DNA from: Naematelia aurantialba
Taxonomy: Eukaryota; Basidiomycota; Tremellomycetes; Tremellales; Naemateliaceae
Assembly: GCA_021527695.1 (NCBI GenBank)
Contig: JAKFAO010000007.1
Coordinates: forward strand, 1,364,001 to 1,428,000
Direction of reading: 5' to 3'
DNA length: 64,000 nucleotides
Under the pieces are notes generated by a model. That model searched no databases. It was not told the origin of the DNA and saw nothing but the letters and a program-made list of their open reading frames with translations. Of this stretch, positions 1 to 11,496 are shown piece after piece. A program made the translations under genes and the position numbers. Every line of letters starts with the position of its first letter. Positions within the stretch are counted from its first letter, which is position 1.

Positions 1-569
1 CGCCGCCTCGCGCGGGGATGAGATCAGTGTTTGTGAGGAGAAATACGAGGCAATTTGGATGGTAGGCCACGACAGAGCGATATACTGCCGACAATGGCCG
101 TGGCTCATCCCTATGAGATCTAGGCTCGGGCCAAGCGGAGTGGGTAAGAAAAAGAGGGATCATAGTCGCAGTCGCGGGGACAGTCAAGACCCACCGAGCT
201 ACCGTCAACAAGTCATTCTTGTAGACGCAAGGAGCCATTCCCGGATCTGGGACCGCGTTCTCCGCGTACGGGCAATTACGACACTGGTACAGCAGGACTT
301 TGGAGTTGTTATCGGACTACCGGCAAAGTCAGTCTCAGCGCGCCAGGAACTGTGGCCAGCAAGTGCAAGAGGAAGAGGTCAAAGACCACAATGAATGGGC
401 CCAGAGACGAGTCCTCCCAAGAGAGACAGAACAAGCTCGAAGAGAAGGTGGTGGCAACTCACTTTGGGATAGAGGAGGTTGTTGCTGACAGAAGCGTCAG
501 TCGTGCTGACCAAGGGGCAACAGCTGGGCAAGGGACTCACCACTCGCCGCAGAACTTGAGACTCGGCAT
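1..569 (-). CDS. RPB9: RNA polymerase II subunit RPB9, 5' part (truncated by window edge)
   Basis: RPB9 is the small zinc-ribbon subunit of nuclear RNA polymerase II, acting in start-site choice, transcript cleavage and fidelity. Exon 1 (541-569) begins MPSLKFCGE and ends two bases into the next Cys codon. A 22-nt exon (463-484) gives CNNLLYPK. The next exon (about 203-316) gives SDNNSKVLLYQCRNCPYAENA. Together these form the N-terminal zinc ribbon, with the CGEC pair and the CRNC pair, and match the RPB9 family in order and spacing. Introns have GTGAGT donors and CAG/TAG acceptors. The C-terminal zinc ribbon is not in the window; it should lie to the left of base 1, and exons left of 200 could not be placed securely. 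The gene diverges from the GT90 gene. Identity is firm for the first ribbon and inferred for the whole. Confidence 0.82.
463..484 (-). other. 22-nt microexon of RPB9
   Basis: A very short internal exon that completes one zinc-binding Cys codon and encodes NNLLYPK. It is bounded by a CAG acceptor and a GTGAGT donor. It explains why this gene is invisible to simple ORF scanning. Confidence 0.7.
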
Positions 570-1040
570 CTTGAAAGACTCTCTGCGCTCTCGCTGCGTC
601 TCGTCGCGCCGTGCACAGAGTTTGAAGCTACGAAAGCAAAGCTGGAGATCAAAAGGTAACGAGACGAAGAATAATGCAGGACGAAATGGTAAACAGCTGC
701 ACGCCTATATGATCAAGAGGCGCGCTGCAATGGCACGCCTTCTCTGTTTACGTAAGAGAAGAGTCGCATCTCTGTGCTGCACAGGGAGAGCAAGTCGCCC
801 AAAAAGTCGGTCACTCAACACTACGTCGACGTGCTCTCTCTTGACTATAGTCGTATAAATAGTAACGCTCATTGCAGTATTCCCGGCTTGTACAGTATCA
901 CATTGACCTGCACATACCCTCATCTCCAACCTACGGCCCGGGACGACGATCTTTTGGAAAAATCAGCGAGCTGCACCGCGCCGGCGCGTGCCCGGTTCCA
1001 CCGTTTTTCTCACCTCCCCTCTCGCCTCTGATCGTCCATC
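570..1040. promoter_or_regulatory. Divergent promoter region RPB9 / GT90 with TATA-like box
   Basis: A 471-bp gap between two outward-facing start codons. A TATAAATA stretch at 854-861 (plus strand) lies about 180 bp before the GT90 ATG and could serve that gene. A pyrimidine-rich run follows immediately before the ATG, as is common in fungal 5' leaders. No coding sequence was seen. Confidence 0.45.
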
Positions 1041-3973
1041 ATGGCAATAAAGATGCCCTTCCCCTCGCCTCTCGGCGTCCCAATACCCCGGCGGTTCGTG
1101 ATTCTCGGTCTGTCGGCCGCTGTCGTCCTGCTCTTCCTCCATACCTTCGCTCCTCGAGCACTACCACCAGCCTTCACTCCCAACCTCCCACACCATGATC
1201 CCGAGGCCGGCTACTTCTCACCAGGCAAGTGGCTACCGCCCATCCTCAACCCCAACAGCGTCGAGCGGCCTGCCGAGTTCGACGAAGACGGGTCTTGCCT
1301 CTTTCTGTCGCCGTTCAGCGCGCTGTCGCCCGCCGAGAAGCGCCGAGCAGAGTTCCTTGAGTTGGAGGAGGTCAGCGCAGGGATCGTCAGAGCAAAGTCG
1401 CCGCCTGCAGAAGGGACCGATGCGGACCCCGACTTTGACGACGAATTCTCCGCAGCAAGTAACGAGACAAAAGGCAAGCCTATAGGGCTAACACATCCCA
1501 TCATCGGGCTGCTGAGAGACGGCGAGAGGAAATGGATGGATCTCATGGCTAGGCAAAGCCGGACACTACAGCAGGCAGTCGAGACGTACAAGGAGAGATG
1601 GAACCGGAATCCTCCAAGAGGATTCGACTTGTGGTATGTTGGTGTTCCTCGTTGCATGTTGCACAAGCTGAGATATCTAGGTGGCAATTCGCCGAGAACA
1701 ACAACGTCCTCTTGCCAGATGAATACGACGCGTTGGTATTTCTTGCGTTTGCCCAACCAGGCTGATACATACCCTGCAGAATCATGGATTCGTTACTCCC
1801 ATTCTACGGGCTGCCAATTGACACAATGACCGAGCGTCTGAAAGATGCCGAGTCCATCGTAGAGACATTCACCCTCATCGTACATGACGGCAAGGTCGAG
1901 TTGCAATGGAACGACGATTACTCCCGCGATAAGTGGTGGGCCAGTCGGCCGCGGGCCGATGCTCAAATCAACTTGATGGAGCCTTTCATTTCGCAGATTG
2001 GCTCATTCAGGTGAGTTACAACAATAGCCGAGAGAGAAGGTGACACTGATGATCGTTCAGGGCCACTTTCACCATCCATGATCAGCCATCCATTTTGTTG
2101 GACTACACGCGTCAGCAAGAGCTGTTGACGGCGGCACGACAGGGTAAAGGTGTGTTCATCGACCTGCTCCCCGCGCTTTGGCTGATGCGTTTAGTCTCGA
2201 CCGCCCCAGATGAGCAGGACAGGTTCACGCAAGATTGGGTCAAGGCATGCTCGCCTACCAGCCCAATGGGCAAGGGCGTCGAGGAAGAGGGCGAGTTTGC
2301 GTTTCGTCGGAGAGAAGCGAAGCTCATACCATCAGCCGCCACTGATACTTTCATTTCATCTCACTTGGCGGCCATGGACATCTGCGAGCATCCTAGTGTG
2401 AGTGTCCTGGCCTTGAGATGGAGCGGGGTTTTCTGACTCTAGCAGTACCTTCAAAACCACGGAATGCTACTCGAGGTGAAAACCGAGAAGACCCAGCCCA
2501 AGCCTCATACCAAGCTATATCCTGTTCTGGTACCATCAAAGACGGTCCTCAACGGTGACATTCCCGTGACGCCGATTGGTAAAGACGGAAGGAAGGACGC
2601 TGTAGGCAACGACTTGTCGTGGAGCAAGAAGAGCGGCAAGCTGTACTGGGTAAGCTCTGAGACCCCTGCTTCACGATATCGCTGACAATGCTTAGCGAGG
2701 GCTCGCCACTGGTCTTCAACACAATCACAACTCTGGCTCGAAATGGCGCCAGTCACATCGTGAACGCCTCCATTTCCTGGCCAATTCGCGATCAAGCATG
2801 GACATGCAGGAAGTCCTCCAACCTGTCGGTTCTTCGGGCGAAGCAGAACTATCGCGCCTTCCCCTCAAGGAGCTTGGCGAATACTATATGGATGTCAAGT
2901 TGGCCGGGGGGCATTGGCAATGTGATGGAGGAGATGGAAGCTGTGGTGAGATGGATGAGGAGATCGACTTTGCATCCAAGGATGATCCAGAGAGAGGCAA
3001 TGATTTCAAATATGTGTTTGATGTGAGTGACTGGAAGAGGATATCGGTAAACAAACTGACTTGTTCAGACGGATGGCAATGCCTGGAGCTCGAGATTTCC
3101 TCGACTTATGGCATCCCACAAGTGAGTCTTGATCGCTTGATGCCCTCAGAAATATCTTTGCTAACCCTGTAAAGCGTCGTCGTCAAGTCGAGTGTATTCC
3201 CAGAATGGAGTCAGTCGACCTGCTGTCCTGCGGACCGAGAACTCAGCTGATAACATGCGGCAGATACACGTGTATTACCAGAATGGTTCGCATACATCCC
3301 TTCAAAGATGGACTATTCCGATCTGTACTCAATCATGGCCTTGTGAGTTGCACACATGACCCCCACGTACTCCAATTCTGGATACCCGCTGACCCACCAA
3401 GCTTTCGTGGATCACCATCTGGCAAGGGCGCACATGACGAGGTCGCACGGCGTATAGCGCTTAACAGTCAATGCTGGGTTGAACGGAGTGAGTTCCTGCG
3501 CTGTCGCATGGTTCCTTCGTACCCTCACCCTCCCTTGGCCGATTTCGTGTTTCCCCTGCCTCGTCGTCTGCAAACCTCGAGCGAGCGCTGACCAGCCTAG
3601 CTTGGCGGAGAGAAGACCTGCAAGCGTACATGTTCCGCTTGTACCTGGAATACGGGCGACTCGTCTCTCCCGACCGGGATAACGGCAAGATGGTCAGTTG
3701 TTGTGTCTGTCCTCCTCCCTGTGCTCGCAACAGGTTCTCACCTGCCATTCCATCTCTGATCTTGATGGTTTCTCCTCCACGCTTGGCGGGTCGCAGCTCG
3801 GGAGAGGAAGAGGGACGGAGAGGGAGATCCGAGCGTCAGAGCGGCGCTGATGGATGTAGGACTTTGTGCTAGGTGCTCCACCGGTCATATCGACCGACGC
3901 AGAGAAGAAAGCAAAGACAGACGAGGACAAGGCCATCGCAGCGGAGATAGCGGTCGAGCTTGTTGAGGGATGA
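1041..3973 (+). CDS. GT90 (CAP10-type) glycosyltransferase
   Basis: Predicted Golgi type II membrane glycosyltransferase of family GT90, the CAP10/CXT1 group that adds xylose or related sugars to capsule, wall or glycolipid glycans in basidiomycetes. The protein starts [11 protein letters not shown] hydrophobic anchor follows at about residues 15-35 ([18 protein letters not shown]), then a stem. The stem ends in the family hallmark [19 protein letters not shown], then a coil and PPRGFDLWY. Later exons give [30 protein letters not shown] and [18 protein letters not shown]. The last third has the conserved [20 protein letters not shown], and the protein ends in a charged tail ([20 protein letters not shown]) before TGA. 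There are roughly a dozen short introns; the last one (3691-3859) reads into DFVLGAPPV. The exact sugar donor and acceptor cannot be read from sequence. The gene is convergent with SPF1. Confidence 0.85.
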
Positions 3974-4067
3974 GCGCCGACACCGGGGCATCGCATGGCA
4001 GACTTGGCCGTAGTATCATAAGGGTGCGCCACGACTCAGAGTCCAGATCTCGCAGAAGGGGTGATGG

Positions 4068-4320
4068 GATGGGATGGGTATGGGTGTGGGTATGGGTTTG
4101 TGATGGGTGCTTTAGGGTCCAAATGGAAGACGCATAGAGGCGGGTGACGGCGCCCGACGGACGATGGTAGATACTGTGTCTGTGTACTTAGCTAGACGGG
4201 CGTTTGGTGTTTGGTGTTTGGTGTTTGGTGTTTGGTGTTTGGTGTTTGGTGTTTGGTGTTTGGGTGTAGGTGTGGGTGTGGGTGCGGGTGTGGGTGTGGG
4301 TGTGGGTGTGGGTGTGGGTG
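4068..4320 (+). repeat. G/T-rich tandem repeats 3' of the GT90 gene
   Basis: Three blocks lie on the sense strand of the GT90 gene. 4068-4097 is a GGGATGGGATGGGT-type run. 4203-4258 holds eight perfect copies of the heptamer TTTGGTG. 4262-4319 is a GGGTGT hexamer run with at least nine GGG triplets spaced by three bases, which fits an intramolecular G-quadruplex. There is no coding signal. Confidence 0.9.
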
Positions 4321-4796
4321 TTTGATGTTTGGTGTTTGGGTGTTGGTAGAGGGGTGTCAGGGTGTTAGGTGCGGTGCGTAGAGCCGGGACTCGTTGTGTA
4401 CCAGTATGTTTGGTCGACCTACTGGGTTCTCTCGCCATCACAAACAGCATGAACTAGTGTCATTGTCATATCTCGGTCGGTCGTTCGTCGTATGGTCCCG
4501 TCTCGTCTCGTCTTACGGTGTGTCACGGTACTATCCGACCCGACGATATCGACCACGTCCACTGGGAGGTCCAAGCTATCTACCAACATGGCTGCCTGTA
4601 ACTGAGCAGTGGGTGCTCGCTTGTCGTTGTCGCAGTGCGCTCTGGGCCGAGGCGATATGCGTAAAATGATGCATTCATGGCCGCGAATGTGAAATATAAC
4701 TGAAACATGCAATCTATTGCACCCCAATCCCACATCCCAGTATGCTCTCCCTCTCCATCCTTTCTGGCGGCCTCAACAGGCCGTGCCACCTCGTCA

Positions 4797-4844
4797 CACC
4801 GTTGCAGTGTCGCACCGTCGCACCGTTGCACCGTCGCGCCGTCG
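4797..4844 (-). repeat. 8-bp tandem repeat 3' of SPF1
   Basis: Six degenerate copies of CACCGTCG/CACCGTTG on the plus strand, read as CGACGGTG on the SPF1 sense strand. It starts about 50 nt past the SPF1 stop codon. The remaining sequence in 4321-4892 shows no feature. Confidence 0.85.
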
Positions 4845-4892
4845 AATAGTTTAGTCTCACCCTTAACGGCCACTAAACACTACACTCCCACG

Positions 4893-7800
4893 TCACTGCG
4901 TCTTCTTCTCACTCGCCGCAACGCCATTAAGCTGCGGCATGGCCCCACTCGTGAATTCTTCCAAGCGGCGCTTCTCCCGCCTTTCCCGTCCACGAGTGAC
5001 CATCTCGGCAGGCTCGAGGTCGGCGAATAGGTGCTTGCACCCCTTTTCCACGACAAAGCAGCCCGCAAAGTCGAGGATCATCGACGTGGTGAGTTTGAAC
5101 ATGAACTGCAAGGTCTCAGTGTCCCGTCTAACAGTCAATGAGGGCATTGGAGGTCCGCCACCCATCCATGCAACGGTAGACCCATGCACCGGTACACCCA
5201 TGCACAGACAAACCGGAGAATGGAGTCATGGAATGGGAGAAGGGTGACAAGGTGGACTCTGCAAGAGACACGCACCGAGGTGGTCATAGGCACGAGCTGC
5301 AACCAAGTATTGAGCTCTGGGAGAAAGTTCGTAGCGCCAGAGTACGCGACGGCGGAAACGCCCGCCAATCCCCAGAAGAGCGGCTTGTTCTCCCTGATGC
5401 CCTCGCGGAACGGTCGGCCCTTTTACACATCAGCTTCTCTGGACTCCTGGGCAGTAGACACGGTCAACTCACCTGGAAGTTTAGGACAAATGTCGAGACC
5501 TGTTGACTCAGACCGAGGAGATAAATAGCCGTGTTAAGCAGGGTAGGCTCAAATTTCTTCTCCAGATCTTTGCCTTGGCCCACACTGCTCCGCGTCAGCT
5601 GGCGGTCATGGTATCAAAGCCATGGGCTGACTCTTCAATGGACTTGGCCAGACCGGTGATGTATACCAGGGCAACAATGTGCACAGAGAACTGCAGCAAC
5701 ACCGAGAGAAGCACGTAGAGGTTGAAGATGTTTCCCAAAGGACGTTCTCGCGACAACTTTTCAACAGACTGCACATGTCAGCTCCAAGCTCCCCAATATC
5801 GTGAGTAAGCTGACCTTCGCTCGTGAGATGCACAAGAAGCATACGCTCATCAACATGCCCGTAATTGTGACCTGATAATCGCCAAACTTGATACCATCCA
5901 AGTACTGCACAGACAGCGAATAGGCCGTGATTAGGCAGTTGAGCGCGAGGATCTTGTACATCTGGATAGTGGCGACAAGAGTGCAGCGGCCTTGACGGAT
6001 GATGTTCGTGACTGGTAGCACGTCAGCCGCGCTGTGTTACTTGTCTATGCATCCAGCTCACCAGCAGCGACGTTTGACAGTTTTGAAGTGAAAGGTGCAG
6101 CGCAAGATGCATCGCCAAGCTTGATCTGCGGCACTTCGGTGTCTTCGTCCAATTCGCTCAACTTGGCGGTAATGGTGTTCATGTCAAACTGACGATATCA
6201 GTAAGGGTTGAGCTGGGGATCAGCTACACGTGCCTTCTCGAGAGGGTTGCGCTTTCTTGCTTGCTGCAATCCCGCAACAACTTGTTGCTGTGTCTTGACC
6301 AGCTCGGGATACGCATCTCGAAGCACCGGCGGAGGAGGGGGAGGCGGCTGGTTGAACCTGGCAGAGATCTTGCACTGCTGCTCGTACACCTTTTTCATCC
6401 TTTCCAGCTTTTGATGTTCAGCAATGGCCTTGAGGTCCTCGGGAGAGCCATCAAGTAGGGCGACACCGATATGTGCCTGCTTGAGGGCACCGACGTCGTT
6501 GGTACCGTCTCCTGCCATGAGGGTGACAAAGCCCTGTTCGCGAAGAGTCGACAGGATGAACTCTTTCTGGCTCGGTGAAACACGTGCATACACCCAAGTA
6601 TGTTTGACCAGGTCGAGCCACGCGGGAAGCTCCTCGTATTGCTTGAGTGCAGCACCCGTCATGCAGATATCATATGATGCGAGAATATCTTTATCGATCG
6701 GCTCGGATGGTGAGACTGGGATGATTTTAGTCTCGTCGACGTTGCGCCACACGAGCTCTTCACAAGATCAGCTTTCTGTAAACAATCAGAGATCTCAGCT
6801 GACCGTTACTGGAAGTCCCCTCTTTCAGATCCAGGATCATGACCTCGCGATCGACGATTTCCACATCGCGCGCAACGTGCACAGCGGTGAGGGGGTTGTC
6901 ACCGGTGATCATGATACACTACGAGTGTCAGTTCTGCCGTCCATTATAAGAAGAACATACCCTATGAGAAGAATCATTCAACATCTTGAGGGTCTCGACA
7001 GCGTCGGGTTTGAGAGGGCAGTGGAACACCAAGAAGCCTGCGAATTCGAGATTGCATTCAACTTCGTCTCGGGAAATGTGATTAATCTAAACAGCATCAG
7101 CTAACTGAATATCACGAGCCGAGAGTTGCACCAACCTGATCCGCAGATAGTTTCATCTCTTTGATGCCCAGAGCCAATACTCGACTGCCTCTCCTGGTGT
7201 ACCATCGATAGGTCTCGTCATACCACTCAGGAACATGATTGTACATGCCTTTGAGGGTCTCAGGTGCGCCTTTGACTGACGCGACCCATTTACGACCAGC
7301 TGCATCAGTCACGCCGGCCAAGGTAGACATGCGCTTCAGAGCCGACGAGAATTGGTAACGCCGACGAATGTGGATTTGAGACTTGTGCGGAGCATCTTTA
7401 GCATTTGGTGAGATGTTGTCGCCCTTTGACAGCTTCCAGTCCAACGCAGCGAGAGTGGTCTTCTCCATGGGATCGCCCACGATGGTGCCGTCCTCAAGCA
7501 GAACAAGGGCATGTGCGGCAGCAAGCGTGACGTGAGTATTGCGGCTGGTCTCGGTGACGGGAATTAGCTGTTTCGGATCGGCGTTGCTGGAAGATCAGCG
7601 GGCGGCGGTCAGCCTGTAAGGGACAAGCTTACTTGACGCCCGCGATACCTTCCACCACGAGATCTTCGCCCGTGATCGTACCCGTCTTGTCAAAGCAGCA
7701 GACATCGACCCTACCAGCATACGGGATACGGAACGGCTCCGTACAGAAGATGGCTGGAGTCGTCAGCTTTGCACCGGGAACTGAGTTGAGCTTACCGTAT

Positions 7801-9698
7801 TTCTGCAGAGCGACCAATGAAGCATTGACAGCAAGCGACAGCTCCATGGGTAGCTCGGGCGGGACGACCGAGGTGATGATGAGGATGCAATCGAGAAGGA
7901 GCTTTCCTTTCGCCATGCCCCGTTCCAAACCTGCTCACAATTAGCATTGCCAGCGAACAGCCTCTCTAACGCTGACCTTTGATCCAAACATATGCACTGG
8001 CAGCAATAGCGAAAATCAACAAGAAGCCGATGAAGAGGAAAGCTTCGAATGTGTTGGCGGAGACTCGCTCAGTCGAGAAAATCATTGTGCGGACGAGTTG
8101 TCCCTGTGTCGTACCAAATCCTGTACGCAGTACGACAGCGAGGCACCCATCATCCGGAGCTGAGTCTTGTTAGATCTGCCTTCAGACGAGCCGAAATAGG
8201 CGTACTAGTCAAGCCACCTTCTCCTGCCTTCTCTACTTGCAAAGCCTTGGTGCCCGAGAACAACACGCTGTTTCGGTCCGCACCGTTCATGTCCAGCTTG
8301 GCGGAGGCGTCGCGAAGTTCCACACTTTCCTTCAAAAGCGGCGTAGACTCGCCAGAAAGCATTGCCTCGTTGACGATGCAAGTACCGCGGAGAAGGAGTA
8401 GATCGCACGGGATTCCAGAATCAGGTTTGGTCCTTACTGTGACCTCATGAGCTCGCAGCACGCCAAATGGTTCACATGAGCTCACCAATGCTGACGAGAT
8501 CACCAGGAACCAGCTCCGAGCTAATCACATCCCGCCATTTCCCATCGCGGAAAGCATGAACGTTGTATGGGGTGATGCTCATCGTCCGAAACTCGGTCAA
8601 GGTCTTCACCCGCTGCAAAATGGGTGAGTCCCCAACCCAATCGTCGCAACGAGCTCACCTGAAACACGACAGTGCACTCGAAAACGACCAGCATGAACGC
8701 CGTGAACAACGAGTAGTACCAATATTCGTCCAGACACCAAAGAGCCACACAGAACATCTGGAAAACGAAAAACGGTGCAACAGCATGCTCCGCGAATAGC
8801 TCGGTAAACTTTGGGATCGGGATATGACATTCGTTCGGGCCGTAGGTGTTCTTAAGGGCGTCCAGGGTCGGAAGTGCGGTCTCCGTCGAATTAGGCTTCG
8901 AGGGTGCATGCGTAAGGATGCCTCGGGATGACTGGAAGAGGCCAAGTTGAGGTGATGCGTCACAAGGATAAGGAATGAGGGTGAATGCATCCTCTGACGC
9001 TGAAGGCCTGTCAATTCCAGAGCAAAACGATTGCAGAGGCGACCCATATGCTACTCACGGTTCCATACGTATGTATCTCGTTGATAGATGAACGAGTAGA
9101 CTGGCTTGCCCGCGCCGGGGACCTGCGAACGTGAGAGACGGCATAGGAAAGAGAACGGCATGACGGACCTCTTTCTTATCCAGAGGCACAATCTCGCCCT
9201 TGCCCCTTCCCTTCTTTGGTACGACACGGACTTTCGACGCCTGCTCAAAGGAGAAAGCCTGATGAAATGTCAGCGCGTGCCAGTCTGGTAGGGTTGAAGA
9301 CTGACAGTGGTATAGCTGATCTTTGCGTTGAAGCCGCTACTCCAGGCAGTCGAGAGGAACGCCAAGGCGTGACCGGCGAAGAGAAGGACACAGTAGATAA
9401 ATGTCCATTCTTCTGATTTCACCCATTCGTCGTATTTGTGGTAGTATGTGTAGTACAGGAGGGGATACAGAGCTAATCAGACACATCAGCATGCTGATCT
9501 TCACGCGCGGTGATCATTCGTGATTGCCTTGATCGACAGTGGCCACTTACATAAGAAGGGAAGACCGTAGAGGCGCAAGTGTAGAGGGATGGGGTTGTGG
9601 AGAGTGATAGCATCGATCTCTTGAGAGACGATGGGCGGCTTTGAAGTCCTTACAAATTGTTAGCTACGCGGCAGCTGGGAGAGTGCTGTCGCTCACAT
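4893..9698 (-). CDS. SPF1: P5A-type ATPase, ER transmembrane-helix dislocase (Spf1)
   Basis: Polytopic ER ATPase that removes mis-inserted or mistargeted transmembrane helices from the ER membrane; loss affects ER folding, manganese and sterol balance. Family-specific marks are visible in order. The N-terminus has [15 protein letters not shown] and [21 protein letters not shown] sequence. The actuator loop is [14 protein letters not shown]. The P5A signature [16 protein letters not shown] is followed by the phosphorylation motif [13 protein letters not shown]. The hinge is [16 protein letters not shown], followed by a proline run ([10 protein letters not shown]). The C-terminal membrane part ends with [14 protein letters not shown], a charged tail and KKTQ-stop. 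The length, about 1,200 residues in many exons, suits the family. The ATG appears to be split by an intron: AT (9697-9698) joins G (9648). The frame stays open upstream to 9980, so a longer start is formally possible, but family similarity favours the split ATG. Confidence 0.92.
9649..9696 (-). other. 48-nt intron that splits the SPF1 start codon
   Basis: The intron begins GTGAGC, has a CTAAC branch site 15 nt before its end, and closes with AAG. Removing it joins AT to G ACT TCA AAG, giving MTSKPPIV, the expected Spf1 N-terminus. Without removal the ATG is followed at once by TGA. Confidence 0.7.
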
Positions 9699-10036
9699 CT
9701 CGACGACCTGTTGACCTTTGTCGTTGTCCAGAGAGCAAACGACCTGGAAAGAAGTCCCAAAAAAAAAGTCCGAGACGCTGGCGTGGAGGTGATTCCCCCT
9801 TTGGAGAGAGTGGACCCCACTGGCAACACCCGGCTGATCGCCACACGAGCTTATTGCCGGAAACTCCGATCGGCCACGCGCGTTAACAGGGATCCACGTC
9901 GAGAACAGCGTCGCGCATAACAAAGACTCGAGTGCAATCCACTTGGGACAGACAGACGCCTGCATCGAACCGCGGACCACTCCGCATCACAGCACCGGCA
10001 GCTCCGTCATTGAGCTACGCCAGCTCCGTCGCGGCC
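9699..10036. promoter_or_regulatory. Shared divergent promoter of SPF1 and ERD2
   Basis: About 340 bp separate the start codons of two ER genes read outward. CCACG occurs at 9874-9878 and CCACGTC at 9894-9900. The reverse complement of the latter, GACGTGG, matches seven of the eight bases of the unfolded-protein-response core TGACGTGG known from metazoan XBP1/ATF6. Whether a fungal Hac1/Hxl1 factor uses it is inference. Confidence 0.4.
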
Positions 10037-10863
10037 ATGAACATCTTTCGCTTCTTGGGCGACCTGTCGCATCTCGCCTCCATCTTCATCCTCCTCCACA
10101 AGATCCAAACATCCCGCTCATGCCGAGGTATCTCCTTCAAGTCGCAGATCCTGTATCTCGTCGTCTTCCTCACTCGGTATCTCGACCTCCTCACTGGGCC
10201 ATACGTCAGCCTGTACAACACCCTTATGAAGCTGTTCTTCATCGGCAGCACGGGCTACACCTTGTACCTGATGAAGTACCGGTTCCGGTAAGCATAACAA
10301 TCATTAGCCTCCGCCATCCCCTCCTCTCCAGTGATATACGATATGTGTGCAGATCACTGATTCGCTTTAGACCAACACATGACGCCTCGCTCGATACGTT
10401 CCGCTTGACATACCTCGTGCCTCCAGTGGTCCTCCTGGCGCTCATCTTCAACTACGCCTATACTCCTTTCGAGCTCACCTGGGCATTCTCAATCTGGCTC
10501 GAATCAGTAGCTATCCTCCCCCAGCTGTTCATGCTGCAACGGACAGGCGAGGCCGAAACCATCACGACACATTACCTCGCTGCGCTTGGATTATACAGAG
10601 GGCTATATATCCCCAACTGGATGTACCGGTCAGCCTTTTTTCGCTGCTTTCGCGTCCTCCAGCTGACGCAGAGAACTCAGGTATTTCACCGAGGGAGCTT
10701 TTGATCCTATCGCGGTCGTGGCTGGGCTCATCCAGACAGCAATCTACGCCGACTTTGGCTACATTGTGAGTATAGACACCCGCTCCGTCGGCTCGGCACA
10801 GCTGAAGTCCTGTAGTACGTTACGAAAGTCCTCCGAGGGCAAAAGTTCGAGCTGCCAGCATGA
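10037..10863 (+). CDS. ERD2: ER lumen protein-retaining (K/HDEL) receptor
   Basis: Seven-helix receptor that captures escaped ER chaperones in the Golgi by their C-terminal HDEL-like tails and returns them through COPI vesicles. Exon 1 (10037-10287) gives [20 protein letters not shown] and the family block [20 protein letters not shown]. Exon 2 (from 10371) gives [19 protein letters not shown] and [20 protein letters not shown], which are classical KDEL-receptor motifs. Exon 3 ends DFGYI. A last exon (10816-10863) gives [19 protein letters not shown], the usual cytosolic tail. Three introns are needed. The protein is about 213 residues, typical of the family. It shares its promoter with SPF1. 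Confidence 0.95.
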
Positions 10864-11496
10864 GGCGGGAAGACTGGACGACACACGAGCAGTGGCAGTA
10901 GAGCATCGCATGAAAACGCAACAATGTCTTCATTTTGCCTCCCAGCAATCATGGGTGTGCGCCCGTCCTGCATTGCCATAGAACATGATGGCCCTGAGCA
11001 CTGCTGGCAGCCCTACGTCTGGAGTGTTTCTGCGACACGTAGTCCTCTTCTTCCTGTCTACGCCAAAATGACCCTCTATGTAGCACAAGCAGTTGATAGT
11101 GTAATGGAAATCATATACCACGTCAGAAACAGACAGCCGCGTCACGTGACTTTACCGACGCGACGGACTTGTTTTGTGGTGACCGCCGCGGGTTGCCAAA
11201 GGTGACTGAAAAATCACCAGTCGCCGAGTGGACATCTCCTAACCTGTTATTAGCATCTTGAGCTTTCGTGTCATGTCCTGCACGTGAGGACGGGTATCAG
11301 TATAGGTCCTCTCACTTCCGAATCGCTTCGTCCCGTCCCTTAAAAGCTTCAGAAAAGAACCCAAGCGACAGCGAGTCCAGAGCGGCTGCTACGACTGCCG
11401 ACCAGCTGTCGCGTGCCGGAGAACGCAGGCGGAGGCGCCTTCACCATTGACTCCAACGGCAGGTGCTCAGGTTGAGCCTTCACGGTAGGAGCAGAG
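10864..11496. promoter_or_regulatory. Intergenic region with CACGTG palindrome upstream of the GATA gene
   Basis: 633 bp between two co-oriented genes with no coding signal. A perfect 10-bp palindrome GTCACGTGAC sits at 11141-11150, an E-box core bound by bHLH factors (for example Cbf1 or Pho4 type) in fungi. Factor and target are not proven. Confidence 0.35.

Noticed and set aside
352..858. 168-residue forward ORF
   Set aside because: Antisense to RPB9 exons and their introns; basic, biased composition with no family resemblance.
4203..4319. Internal telomere repeat
   Set aside because: TTTGGTG and GGGTGT do not match the TTAGGG-type or other fungal telomere units I know, and single-copy genes lie on both sides.
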